The notes: generated by a model not told the origin, from the sequence alone. A stretch of DNA of 12,901 bases from Deferribacteraceae bacterium (GCA_031285415.1 JAITWF010000071.1:1-12901), one strand, 5' to 3'; shown: positions 1 through 6,946, numbered from the stretch's first letter. Translations and numbers: made by a program.

Positions 1-78
1 AATAGCATTTTGCAGGACAAATTGGAACAGAAGTCACTAGCAGAAACTGCGGGAGATGACAATGATAAAATCATTTGA
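1..78 (+). CDS. 3' end of an unidentified gene upstream of the helicase (partial)
   Basis: The first reading frame is open from the window edge to a TGA at 76-78 and gives 25 residues ending in DDNDKII. It is hydrophilic and acidic, with no recognisable motif. The next gene starts inside it (ATG at 62), a 17-base overlap in a different frame, which is typical of translationally coupled operon partners. OLD-family ATPase/TOPRIM nucleases often sit directly before helicases of the following type, so a GajA-like product is the best guess from context. The 25 residues themselves do not show this. A random open frame this short is possible, but the overlap with a good ribosome-binding site makes a real gene end more likely. 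Confidence 0.5.
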   Translation, partial: NSILQDKLEQKSLAETAGDDNDKII

Positions 79-1807
79 AACACCAGCAGACAAAACTATT
101 GCAGAGTGCCTATCACTAGATAATCCAAAAAGCTTCTTCCTATTTGCTGGAGCAGGATCAGGAAAAACTCGTTCACTAAAAAATGCACTTGAACATATAA
201 AAGAAACAATCGGTGACACGTTACTACTGCTTGGCAAACGTGTTGCTGTTATTACTTTCACCAACGCCGCTGCAAATGAAATCAAGGGGCGAATTCAACA
301 TAATCCACTATTTGCTATTTCAACAATCCATAGTTTTGCATGGGAACTTATCAAAGGGTTTGATATAGATATAAAGGAATGGTTAAGAGTCAAATTAACA
401 TCCGACATAGAAGAAAAAGAAGACGAGCTGGAACGCAAACGGTTAAACCCCAGAACAAAGCAAACAACAATAGATAATCTAACTGATTCTATTGCTAAAA
501 AAAGACAACGCCTAGAAGTGCTGGATACGATAAAGCATTTTAATTACGACCCAACTCCGAGTGCAGTAAATTCTAACAAAGATTCCCTTTCTCATTCTGA
601 AGTATTAGGGATCTGTGCATCATTTCTTAAAGAAAAGTCATTAATGGCAAAAATACTTATCCAGCGATTCCCTATTCTGCTGATCGACGAAAGTCAAGAC
701 ACAAATAAAGATTTGATGGAAGCGTTTCTATTCACACAACAGTCTCACAGCAGTTCATTCTCATTAGGATTGCTTGGCGATACTAAACAGCGCATCTATG
801 GCGGCGGAAAAGATGATTTAGGAGCAACCTGCATTGCTCTAAATTTTTTAACACCATCCAAACCAATAAATCATCGCTCTGGTAGCCGCATTATTGAATT
901 AGCGAATAAAATCGGTAGTCTAATTGATGATACGCCCACTCAAACTGCTGTTGATACAAACGGAACAGGAGTTATTCGGTTATTCATTGTGCCCACAAAA
1001 GTAAACAAAGCTGTCGCCGAACAACAAATTAAAGAGAAGATGGCAGAAATTACAGGCGACACTTTATGGAAAAAAGATATGTGGGAAAATGAAGAGGGTG
1101 CTACGCTTGTTTTAGAACACCGAATGGCGGCGATACGGCTCGAATATGTAGAAATGTGGGATTCACTAAAAGACTTAAAAGAATTTGATAGTATCAAAGA
1201 TGGTTCATCTGCAGATATAAATTGGTTTGCTAATTTTATAATGCCATTAGTTCAAACGGAAAACCCATTTGAAATAGCAAAGATAACAAAGAAAAATAAT
1301 AAGGATTTATTCAAGAAGGCTGATAAAGAACGTTTGGAAAAGATAAAGAACAATGTAAATAAAATCAGAGAATCATACGCCAATAATCCCGATATAACAT
1401 TTGAGGCAATAGTTAAAATCGTTCGCGAAGGCGGTATCTTTGAAATACCGCGAAAATACAATGAGGAATCTGAGCGGTTTGCTTCATTCTTTGCAACAAA
1501 ATTTTCACAAATAATCCCATATTCAAAATATGTAAATGAAACATCTGACTTCAGAACACATCATGGCGTGAAAGGATTGCAGTTTGATCGTGTTATGGCA
1601 ATAGTTGATAATGAATCTAACTGGAACACTTATAACCATGCACAATTATTTTTAAATGGCAGTGCAAATGACAGCACATTACGACTTCTTTATGTTATCT
1701 GTACACGGGCAAAGAAGAGTTTAGCTATAGTTCTTTATGCAGACATGGCACAAGAAAATATCGCAAGCAGCTTATTCGCTGAGAGTGAAATTATTGTTCT
1801 AAACTAA
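62..1807 (+). CDS. UvrD/PcrA-like superfamily 1 DNA helicase, possibly GajB-like
   Basis: ATP-dependent DNA helicase of superfamily 1A, 581 residues from the chosen start. Motifs in order: Walker A AGAGSGKT (about 29-36), Ia ITFTNAAANEI (64-74), STIHSF (87-92), Walker B LLIDESQDT (206-214), motif III GDTKQRIYGG (239-248), motif IV NHRSG (270-274), motif V HHGVKGLQFDRV (500-511) and motif VI LLYVICTRA with the arginine finger (542-550). Charged helical stretches lie at about 105-160 and 405-440. It is shorter than UvrD or PcrA (about 720) and nearer to Gabija GajB (about 500). ATG 62 is preferred because GGAG at 52-55 is 6 bases before it; the in-frame ATG at 56 directly abuts that box. The start overlaps the end of the upstream gene. 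Helicase identity is secure. The defence role is inferred from type and context; a stand-alone repair helicase is the alternative. Confidence 0.9.
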   Translation: MIKSFETPADKTIAECLSLDNPKSFFLFAGAGSGKTRSLKNALEHIKETIGDTLLLLGKRVAVITFTNAAANEIKGRIQHNPLFAISTIHSFAWELIKGFDIDIKEWLRVKLTSDIEEKEDELERKRLNPRTKQTTIDNLTDSIAKKRQRLEVLDTIKHFNYDPTPSAVNSNKDSLSHSEVLGICASFLKEKSLMAKILIQRFPILLIDESQDTNKDLMEAFLFTQQSHSSSFSLGLLGDTKQRIYGGGKDDLGATCIALNFLTPSKPINHRSGSRIIELANKIGSLIDDTPTQTAVDTNGTGVIRLFIVPTKVNKAVAEQQIKEKMAEITGDTLWKKDMWENEEGATLVLEHRMAAIRLEYVEMWDSLKDLKEFDSIKDGSSADINWFANFIMPLVQTENPFEIAKITKKNNKDLFKKADKERLEKIKNNVNKIRESYANNPDITFEAIVKIVREGGIFEIPRKYNEESERFASFFATKFSQIIPYSKYVNETSDFRTHHGVKGLQFDRVMAIVDNESNWNTYNHAQLFLNGSANDSTLRLLYVICTRAKKSLAIVLYADMAQENIASSLFAESEIIVLN

Positions 1808-1848
1808 AAGCTTCACCCTGCTAGTTCAAATTTATGAAGAAATAGAAT

Positions 1849-2226
1849 TTATTGCTTTATTTCTGCAGATTTCCTCTCTATCTGCAAAACTCGTTCAAGT
1901 TCTGCCTTTTTATCAGGGAAAGCGATGACAAATCCAACCTTTAAAAGGTTAAGTCTAGCATAAAATGCTTTATCACGTTCTTTCGTATTGGCGGTTAAAT
2001 CTATCATCTCGTCAACCTTGCGATTGAGAACCATTAACGCATTTAGCATCTGCATATCACGGTCATTATCGTCTTCTTTTTTGGTGTCATTTAGCAGTTT
2101 ATCGAAAGCCAAATCCATCACTTTGGACACAGTTATATTGTGCCGTTTAGCATACTCTGTTATGAGTATAAATCGTGACGGTGTTGTGCGAAAATGAACA
2201 TCTTTTGACTTATTTTTTAGCGACAC
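1849..2226 (-). CDS. Small DNA-binding protein, probably ribbon-helix-helix, mobilization-associated
   Basis: A 125-residue protein I cannot assign to a named family. Its N-terminal segment reads like a ribbon-helix-helix fold: a short beta-like stretch (DVHFRTTPSRF, about 9-19), then two helices around ILITEYAKRH and TVSKVMDLAFDKLL. The rest is charged and mostly helical (about 50-125), suiting dimerisation. The start is GTG (2224-2226), supported by a very strong GAGGAGG box five bases upstream. It lies on the same strand as the relaxase, beyond a repeat-rich gap, where RHH proteins such as TrwA of R388 bind oriT and repress their own operon. A similar role here is inferred. It converges with the helicase gene, with 41 bases between the stops and no clear terminator. 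Confidence 0.7.
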   Translation of the reverse strand: MSLKNKSKDVHFRTTPSRFILITEYAKRHNITVSKVMDLAFDKLLNDTKKEDDNDRDMQMLNALMVLNRKVDEMIDLTANTKERDKAFYARLNLLKVGFVIAFPDKKAELERVLQIERKSAEIKQ

Positions 2227-2240
2227 AAAATCCTCCTCTT

Positions 2241-2318
2241 TGTGCTACACTGTGCGACAATGCTTTTTGCTATATTTCAATAATACTCAGCGAGATTCGG
2301 TAGCACAGATGTAGCACA
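2241..2318. repeat. Four TGTGCTAC-like boxes, two direct and two inverted
   Basis: TGTGCTACAC (2241-2250) is followed directly by the similar TGTGCGACAA (2251-2260). On the other side of a 39-base A/T-rich spacer, GTAGCACA occurs at 2300-2307 and again at 2311-2318, 11 bases apart. The two pairs face each other: TTGTGCTAC (2240-2248) is the exact reverse complement of GTAGCACAA (2311-2319). Spacings of 10 and 11 bases put each pair on one face of the helix, as expected for a cooperatively binding dimeric protein. The neighbouring small DNA-binding protein is the obvious candidate ligand. Confidence 0.75.
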
Positions 2319-2335
2319 ACACCGCCTTGATTTAT

Positions 2336-2371
2336 GGGCACTCTGGGCAACTTTAGTTGCGTAGAGTGTCC
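2336..2371. other. Two-stage hairpin in the candidate oriT
   Basis: GGGCACTCT (2336-2344) pairs with AGAGTGTCC (2363-2371) through nine pairs including one G-T. After a 2x2 internal loop (GG/GT), GCAAC (2347-2351) pairs with GTTGC (2356-2360) around a TTTA loop. This is one of the strongest foldable elements in the window. It lies 20 bases beyond the relaxase stop. Neither strand has a T-run after it, so an intrinsic terminator is less likely than an oriT inverted repeat or a protein-binding site. Confidence 0.6.
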
Positions 2372-2390
2372 TTCCTCTACCCTGCTTTTG

Positions 2391-4904
2391 CTACCGCTCA
2401 AAATCCCGCACTTTTTCACTGCCTTTTGCGCTATCCTGCACAGACCTAGTTGACGTTTTTTCCTGCTCCCGATGGATAGATGCAGTGAGCCTATCTAAGT
2501 CAGATGTAATAATTTTAAATTCGCTCTTGCAACGACTAGCGGCGGTATAAAATGCCTCTGTGGTGATGTTACTGCCAACGAGCACAGCTTTGTCATACGT
2601 TGCCCCCTGTGACTTTGTTATCGTCTGCGCATACGCATAATCAATGTATGGATAATCTTTGATATTAAATATCCTCTGCTGATCGTTTACGTTCACAAAA
2701 AAGTTACCGCTCTGGTCGATCTTTTCAACCGTGCCAACAAGACCATTTTGAACCTTCAAGCCGTAATCATTTTTAAGAAATATAATCTTCTCGCCAGCGG
2801 TAAACTGACGCTCCGCCTCCCGATAGATCGGCAAGTCAGCACTCATCGTATTTACCATTACACTCTTGCCCTTGCACGAGATAGTTATGATATTCCTCTC
2901 CTCGTCCACTTTTCGCACAATATGACTTTTATTTTTATGATAAACGATGTCGTTCAGCTGATAATCGGTCGCAAAGCTAGATGAATCTCGGCTTTCTCTA
3001 ATCATAAACGTTGTAGATTCTTTATCCGCATGAATATTACGCCGTATAGCGGCATTGATTAGGTGCTTCTCCGCTCGTGTGCTTGTAAGGATAATCGCAT
3101 CAGAGTTGCTCTTATACTCTGCTAGAGCGGCGGAGTTTATAGCAAATAGATCGTCACACAGCTTGACGCACTCATTTTTGGCAAGTAGCTCTATAGCCTT
3201 TGCAAGCCCCTTGCTATTTCGCCCCTCTTGATAACTGCTGATATTTGAGACGACCGCCTTTGCAAGCTCGGTCTTTTGCCTTAAAACATCTTTCATTTCA
3301 ACTGTTTGGACGATATTTTCACGCTGTAGCTCCTTAAACATCTTCCCTGCACCGATCGCTGGGAGCTGCTTGCCATCACCAACAAAGATAATTCGGTTAT
3401 TTCTCGCACTTTCAAGGAGTTTCAGCATATCGACGCTTGACACCATTGAGCTTTCATCTACAATCAGAATCTCCTCCCTGTGTGACGATTTATTCAGATA
3501 TGAGGCGATCGTCGATGTCTCTATCTTTGCGGCGGTTGCTAGCTCCTGCGCCGCCTTGCCAGTGAACCCGACACCTCGCAACGGCATATCTATATTGTGC
3601 ACCTCCAGTGTTTCACGAAGTTTATCGATCACAAACGTCTTGCCTGTGCCAGCGTCGCCCTGCACAACGGACACACGGTCAGTCGTTGTCAAGATATGCT
3701 CCAAGCACCGCTTTTGCCCTAAAGTCAACGTCTTACATTGGTTTATATGGTCAGTTGCGTTTGGAAGCAGTGCACTCTTGCTATTTCTGCCTATTTTAAC
3801 ATTAGCAACAATCTTATTCTCCAACTCAATAAGGGCAGGGGTGGAGTAGACGGCAGGGGCGATCTCGATAATATCTTTGCTAATGCTAGATTTAATACGG
3901 GCTTGTGCCTCTTCGAGCTTGATTTTGCCACGATTCTGTGAAAGAATAGTGCTTAAAAGTTGATTCGTGCTAAAACTCATTTCGGACTTTGCAAGCGTCT
4001 CTATTGCTTTATCGAGCATTGTATCGTGTGATAAGCCAATATCTATTGATTTTGATGGATTCTTATAGAGTTCATCTTTTGCAAATTCGCTCTCCCAACG
4101 ACTACGGAGCACCTCTTCGGGGATATAAACTTTACCCTCACGGGTGTCGAAATTTGCCATATCCCGAAGCTCTGCCTCGTGCAGATGAGGCATTTTCTCA
4201 TATAATTCCCCCGCCCGCTCTTCTATCGATTCAGTGCGTTTAGAGAAGAGCTTTATCGCCTCTTTCGACACACCATCTATCTCAAACTTGTTGCTATACT
4301 GTTTTATCTTATAACCAAGCTCTTGAACGTTGTGCGCCATATAATTTTGATAGATGTTATTAATTAACGCCTGATTCTCGTATAAAAGCTCGTTGGATAA
4401 TGCCCTGTAGCCGTTTTCTGTATCAACGAGATTCATAATGATAGCATGAGTATGCAACTGCGGATCATTTGCTCGGCTGGTAGAGTGCATGAAGGTCGCC
4501 GCAAGCATTTTATCAGCGGGCACTGTGATGGTATGCCCCAATTCCGTATATCGATACTGCATAAAATTGTCTTCGATATACTTTAATGTAGCATTAACGG
4601 CGGCTTTCTGCGCCTCAATAAGGCGATTATCGCCATAGTGCAACGCCATAAGGCTAACGGACTTCGGCGGGGATAGGGTGAAGTCTATGCCAGCACGATG
4701 ATCTCTCTGTTTGGTCTCCAATAGATCGCCTCTGATAATGGAATTAAAGCGATCTCTTTCAACTCGCCCCTCCAATCCTAAATCAACCGCAATCTTGCCA
4801 TACCATTCAGAGTTTGCCCCCTTGCCATCGGGAGCGGTGATAATATCCTTCTCATAGTAATACTTGCCAGCCCGATCAACCGTTGTGCCTCGTAAAAAGC
4901 CCAT
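2391..4904 (-). CDS. MobF/TrwC-family conjugative relaxase with RecD-like helicase domain
   Basis: Nicks and covalently holds the transferred strand at oriT, then unwinds plasmid or element DNA during conjugation. Of 837 residues, about 1-280 form the relaxase domain: a tyrosine cluster (AGKYYYEKD, Y15-Y17) fits the catalytic tyrosines, FTLSPPKSVSL is at 75-85, and the metal-binding histidines are H140, H151 and H153 in FMHSTSR and DPQLHTH. The superfamily 1 helicase half has Walker A GDAGTGKT (416-423), Walker B IVDESSM (481-487), GDGKQLPAIGAGKMF (509-523), TITKSQGATYDKA (761-773) and TAASRCKSEF (787-796). Residues 804-837 are polar and probably disordered. Size is near TrwC (966) and far below F TraI (1756). 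The ATG lies one base after the upstream stop, implying translational coupling. It looks intact. A plasmid origin for the region is possible, but the tRNA context favours an integrated element. Confidence 0.93.
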   Translation of the reverse strand: MGFLRGTTVDRAGKYYYEKDIITAPDGKGANSEWYGKIAVDLGLEGRVERDRFNSIIRGDLLETKQRDHRAGIDFTLSPPKSVSLMALHYGDNRLIEAQKAAVNATLKYIEDNFMQYRYTELGHTITVPADKMLAATFMHSTSRANDPQLHTHAIIMNLVDTENGYRALSNELLYENQALINNIYQNYMAHNVQELGYKIKQYSNKFEIDGVSKEAIKLFSKRTESIEERAGELYEKMPHLHEAELRDMANFDTREGKVYIPEEVLRSRWESEFAKDELYKNPSKSIDIGLSHDTMLDKAIETLAKSEMSFSTNQLLSTILSQNRGKIKLEEAQARIKSSISKDIIEIAPAVYSTPALIELENKIVANVKIGRNSKSALLPNATDHINQCKTLTLGQKRCLEHILTTTDRVSVVQGDAGTGKTFVIDKLRETLEVHNIDMPLRGVGFTGKAAQELATAAKIETSTIASYLNKSSHREEILIVDESSMVSSVDMLKLLESARNNRIIFVGDGKQLPAIGAGKMFKELQRENIVQTVEMKDVLRQKTELAKAVVSNISSYQEGRNSKGLAKAIELLAKNECVKLCDDLFAINSAALAEYKSNSDAIILTSTRAEKHLINAAIRRNIHADKESTTFMIRESRDSSSFATDYQLNDIVYHKNKSHIVRKVDEERNIITISCKGKSVMVNTMSADLPIYREAERQFTAGEKIIFLKNDYGLKVQNGLVGTVEKIDQSGNFFVNVNDQQRIFNIKDYPYIDYAYAQTITKSQGATYDKAVLVGSNITTEAFYTAASRCKSEFKIITSDLDRLTASIHREQEKTSTRSVQDSAKGSEKVRDFER

Positions 4905-4905
4905 G

Positions 4906-5226
4906 TCAGCGTCTCGGAGTTATCTTTTTGCCGAGCATACTATCTTTAAAGGCTTTTACATCTGCAAATAGGTATCGCACCTTTTCATCTTGCAGGTGAT
5001 ATGTCAGGTTTATCCCCTTGTTGCGCCAATTTGTAATAGTTTGAGAGGAGTAGCCGAGATACTCCGCCACCTGAACAGTATTTAAAATATCATCAGGGGC
5101 ATAAGACAGCTTCATTCTATCAACGATTAGATCAGGGAGCTGACTTATTGCGTTTTTCAGACCGCTCATCTCCTCCCGAACGGTTTCAAGGGCAACTTCC
5201 TTTATCAGTGTGTCTAGCTGTGACAT
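4906..5226 (-). CDS. Small helix-turn-helix protein encoded upstream of the relaxase
   Basis: 106 residues. An N-terminal amphipathic helical region (about 1-45) is followed by a winged-helix/MerR-excisionase type domain: NTVQVAEYLGYSSQTITNWRNKG (about 49-71) gives the helix-turn-helix, and a wing-like strand (KVRYLFADVKAFKDSML, 82-98) matches the usual pattern in which the residue read-out ends in F..DV..F. The frame is open further to a GTG at 5236-5238, but ATG 5224-5226 is preferred because GGAGG lies five bases before it. The stop is one base from the relaxase start, so the two are surely co-expressed. A mobilization accessory factor or regulator is likely. An excisionase is the alternative, but no integrase is seen. 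Confidence 0.75.
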   Translation of the reverse strand: MSQLDTLIKEVALETVREEMSGLKNAISQLPDLIVDRMKLSYAPDDILNTVQVAEYLGYSSQTITNWRNKGINLTYHLQDEKVRYLFADVKAFKDSMLGKKITPRR

Positions 5227-5242
5227 ATCGACCTCCACATTC

Positions 5243-5280
5243 TATATCAATATAACTCAAAATAACTCTAATTTGATATA
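5243..5280. promoter_or_regulatory. Inverted repeat with internal direct repeats, likely operator
   Basis: TATATCAA (5243-5250) and its exact complement TTGATATA (5273-5280) flank 22 bases that contain ATAACTC twice (5252-5258 and 5262-5268), exactly 10 bases apart. The structure sits between the divergent HTH/relaxase operon and the XRE operon, and would cover the transcription start of the leftward promoter. The XRE protein encoded next door is the likely binder. This is inferred from position and symmetry. Confidence 0.55.
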
Positions 5281-5309
5281 TTCCTATAGTATTAAACTCG
5301 AGATGTCAA
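5281..5309 (-). promoter_or_regulatory. Candidate leftward promoter for the HTH-relaxase operon
   Basis: On the - strand a perfect TTGACA (complement of 5304-5309) is followed by TATAGG (complement of 5283-5288) after 15 bases, or by the weaker TAGGAA (complement of 5281-5286) after 17. The -10 choice is uncertain. The -35 box lies inside an imperfect palindrome, AGATGTCAATATCT (5301-5314), which could be an additional repressor site. I see no equally good rightward promoter for the XRE gene. Confidence 0.45.
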
Positions 5310-5351
5310 TATCTATTGTATTATTTTATAGAAGATTGTATTAATTATATT

Positions 5352-5801
5352 ATGAGTAACAACGAACGAATAAAATATATACGACACTTGATAGGTTTTA
5401 GTCAGCGTGCTTTTGCTGACAAGTTAGGGCTTACGCAAAACAAGTTGGCACGCATAGAGGGTGAAAAAATTGCGCCACAGCTGAGTATATTAAATAACAT
5501 CAGCATTATGTATGGTGTAAATATTGATTGGCTAAAGAGCGGAGAGGGGGCGATCTTTAAAGACGGTAGCAACCTTTACAAAAAAGGTGTATCAGCACTC
5601 TCCTATAACCCAAGCCTATTGGAATCGGTTGTTATCGCTGTGGATGAGCTACTACATTCAGAAGTGCCACAGCGCAAGGCACGAATAATTACCTACTACT
5701 ACGAACATTATAGACAATCTACAATATCGGACTATCCAACGATTAAAGCCGAGATCGCCAGCTCGTTGAAGTTCGTTTCTGAGCTACTGGGGGAGAAATG
5801 A
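5352..5801 (+). CDS. XRE/Cro-C1 family transcriptional regulator
   Basis: 149 residues. The N-terminal helix-turn-helix covers about residues 5-65 (FSQRAFADKLGLTQNKLARIEGE is the core), ending in NIDWLKSGEGAIFK, the signature end of many C1-like repressor domains. The C-terminal half (about 75-149) is helical, with no catalytic Ser-Lys pair of a self-cleaving LexA/C1 repressor visible. The open frame begins at a TTG (5316), but ATG 5352 is chosen because the conserved domain starts right after it; neither has a good ribosome-binding site, so a leaderless or weakly translated message is possible. It heads a + strand cluster and overlaps the next gene by four bases (ATGA). It probably represses its own operon, and perhaps the divergent mobilization operon, through the 5243-5280 repeats. 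Confidence 0.85.
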   Translation: MSNNERIKYIRHLIGFSQRAFADKLGLTQNKLARIEGEKIAPQLSILNNISIMYGVNIDWLKSGEGAIFKDGSNLYKKGVSALSYNPSLLESVVIAVDELLHSEVPQRKARIITYYYEHYRQSTISDYPTIKAEIASSLKFVSELLGEK

Positions 5802-6226
5802 AGCATATAAAACGGTTCTTTAAAGGCTATCTTGCAATGGTCGGTCGCATTATTGTCACTAATTCCTTTCGGAACGAAAAGGAGCAAGTTTTGCAGTGGT
5901 ATATTCTAAGAATGGCACGTTATAAGGACTTTATAGAGATAGATATTGATGATGGTGTCGAAGGGATCGAAAAACTTGACCCTAAGGATTATAACAGACT
6001 GCTTTTCGATATACTAAACGCCAAACTTGGAGCGGTTGCCCTGCCAGTTTATCTTCTGCTTGTTCTTACAATATTTATGCCTACACTTGCAACTATCTCC
6101 ATCCCACTAGCAATAATGACTATGATCTGGGGTTATCCGATAGAAAAATATAGAAATGGTCTTAAAATGAACATAGTCGATCTTGAAGAGCGATGTATGG
6201 GGATATTGGATAGCGAGAGAGCATGA
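5798..6226 (+). CDS. Unrecognised membrane protein with a two-helix hairpin
   Basis: 142 residues, family not recognised. A basic, amphipathic N-terminus (MKHIKRFFKGYLAMVGRII) and a charged soluble part (about 20-72) precede two hydrophobic segments, about 77-93 and 96-112, joined by a very short turn around P95 so that they probably form a membrane hairpin. A charged tail follows (115-142). The ATG overlaps the XRE stop as ATGA, with a GGGGGAG box just upstream, so expression is coupled to the regulator. The position after an XRE gene on a mobile element fits a toxin or effector, exclusion, or sensor component. Nothing in the sequence decides between these. Confidence 0.7.
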   Translation: MKHIKRFFKGYLAMVGRIIVTNSFRNEKEQVLQWYILRMARYKDFIEIDIDDGVEGIEKLDPKDYNRLLFDILNAKLGAVALPVYLLLVLTIFMPTLATISIPLAIMTMIWGYPIEKYRNGLKMNIVDLEERCMGILDSERA

Positions 6227-6234
6227 GGTGCTAA

Positions 6235-6753
6235 ATGAAAGAAGTTTTAGCTGGCGGTGCAATAGCTATTTTTGCATCTTTTGTAACTACAGTATTGACA
6301 AACTTTTTTGAAAATAAACGACTGAAAGTCGAGTTGGCACAAAAAGAAAAAGACTTGCTAATCGTAAAAGCAGAGGAATTATATTTGCAAGTTAGTGTGT
6401 GGGAAAAAAGTATAGATATTGTTAATATGAATCATTTAAGAGGTATGAAAGGAGAGCTTTCTGTCAAACAAGTTCTCGAATTGTGTATAAAAACAGATGA
6501 GGAACTAAAGCCACAACCTGATCGCATGAATATGTTGATAGCGATTTATATCCCTCAACTAACTGCGTCTTATAATTATGTTGACGCAAAGCGTCACGAA
6601 ATAGTTAAATATTGGTTTTTATATAGGAAGAACCCAGAGAACTTTAATTCTCTGGAACAATTTAATATAGCTTGGGATGATTTTTCAAATGCAATGAATG
6701 AGTTTAAAAAACAGATCGCTACGATTCCCAATGTTCTATTTAGGGGCAAATAG
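6235..6753 (+). CDS. Unrecognised protein with one N-terminal membrane segment
   Basis: 172 residues, family not recognised. An N-terminal hydrophobic segment (about 4-24, VLAGGAIAIFASFVTTVLTNF) is followed by a basic, heptad-like stretch (ENKRLKVELAQKEKDLLIVKAEELY, about 26-50), so the protein looks like a membrane anchor plus a cytoplasmic coiled coil. The remainder is helical and contains aromatic-rich parts (KYWFLYRKNPENF, 125-137). No catalytic motif is visible. It follows the hairpin membrane protein by eight bases and is probably in the same operon; GAGG lies eight bases before the ATG. It is the last gene before the tRNA. The two membrane proteins may act together, which is inference from order only. 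Confidence 0.7.
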   Translation: MKEVLAGGAIAIFASFVTTVLTNFFENKRLKVELAQKEKDLLIVKAEELYLQVSVWEKSIDIVNMNHLRGMKGELSVKQVLELCIKTDEELKPQPDRMNMLIAIYIPQLTASYNYVDAKRHEIVKYWFLYRKNPENFNSLEQFNIAWDDFSNAMNEFKKQIATIPNVLFRGK

Positions 6754-6762
6754 GGGGCAAAA
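6741..6762 (+). repeat. Short tandem near-repeat at the end of the membrane-protein gene
   Basis: TAGGGGCAAA (6741-6750) is followed directly by TAGGGGGCAAAA (6751-6762), a two-copy tandem with small length differences. The first copy codes the last residues of the upstream gene and the second begins at its stop codon. It may be a replication-slippage product or part of an integration-site flank; no more can be said. Confidence 0.45.
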
Positions 6763-6814
6763 TTCTTTGACAGATGATGGATAGGCGTAATAAAAAACGC
6801 CGTAAATTCAATTA

Positions 6815-6887
6815 AGCGGGTGACGGGGCTCGAACCCGCTACCTACAGCTTGGGAAGCTGTCGCTCTACCAGGTGAGCTACACCCGC
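6815..6887 (-). tRNA. tRNA-Gly, anticodon CCC
   Basis: A complete 73-base cloverleaf reads on the - strand: acceptor GCGGGTG pairs with CACCCGC, D stem GCTC/GAGC, anticodon stem ACAGC/GCTGT around loop TTCCCAA (anticodon CCC, codon GGG), five-base variable loop, and T arm with loop TTCGAGC. The T stem has one G-T pair. Discriminator is T, as usual for glycine tRNAs, and CCA is not encoded. The 3' end faces the accessory genes on the left, the expected orientation for an element integrated at a tRNA 3' end. No second copy of the 3' end was found within the window. Confidence 0.95.
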
Positions 6888-6946
6888 ATCTGAAGAGACT
6901 ATCTTTTAATATATATTCACAAAAATTGCAATAGCATAATTGCCCT

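Larger units (their letters stand above)
2227..2390. promoter_or_regulatory. Candidate oriT / operator region beside the relaxase gene
   Basis: This 164-base non-coding gap separates the relaxase stop from the start of the small DNA-binding gene. It contains four TGTGCTAC-like boxes (two per orientation) and a two-part hairpin at 2336-2371. A non-coding, repeat-rich stretch next to a MobF relaxase gene and an accessory DNA-binding gene is where oriT usually lies. The boxes also lie upstream of the small gene and could be its operators. I cannot identify a nic site, and no convincing -35/-10 pair stands out on the - strand, although TATTAT (revcomp of 2280-2285) could be a -10. Function is inferred. 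Confidence 0.45.

Noticed and set aside
2336..2371. Intrinsic terminator of the relaxase gene
   Set aside because: The hairpin is strong, but no T-run follows it in the direction of relaxase transcription. Termination there is not excluded.
3370..3849. Open frame of 159 codons on the + strand opposite the relaxase
   Set aside because: It lies wholly antisense to conserved helicase motifs, shows no recognisable domain and is a shadow of the real gene.
6767..6796. Rightward promoter from TTGACA at 6767-6772
   Set aside because: The matching -10 would be A-rich and weak, and it would only transcribe antisense to the tRNA and permease; probably chance.
6784..6801. GGCGT/ACGCC hairpin as terminator of the last accessory gene or of the tRNA
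   Set aside because: Only five pairs with an eight-base A-rich loop and no following T-run; too weak to call.
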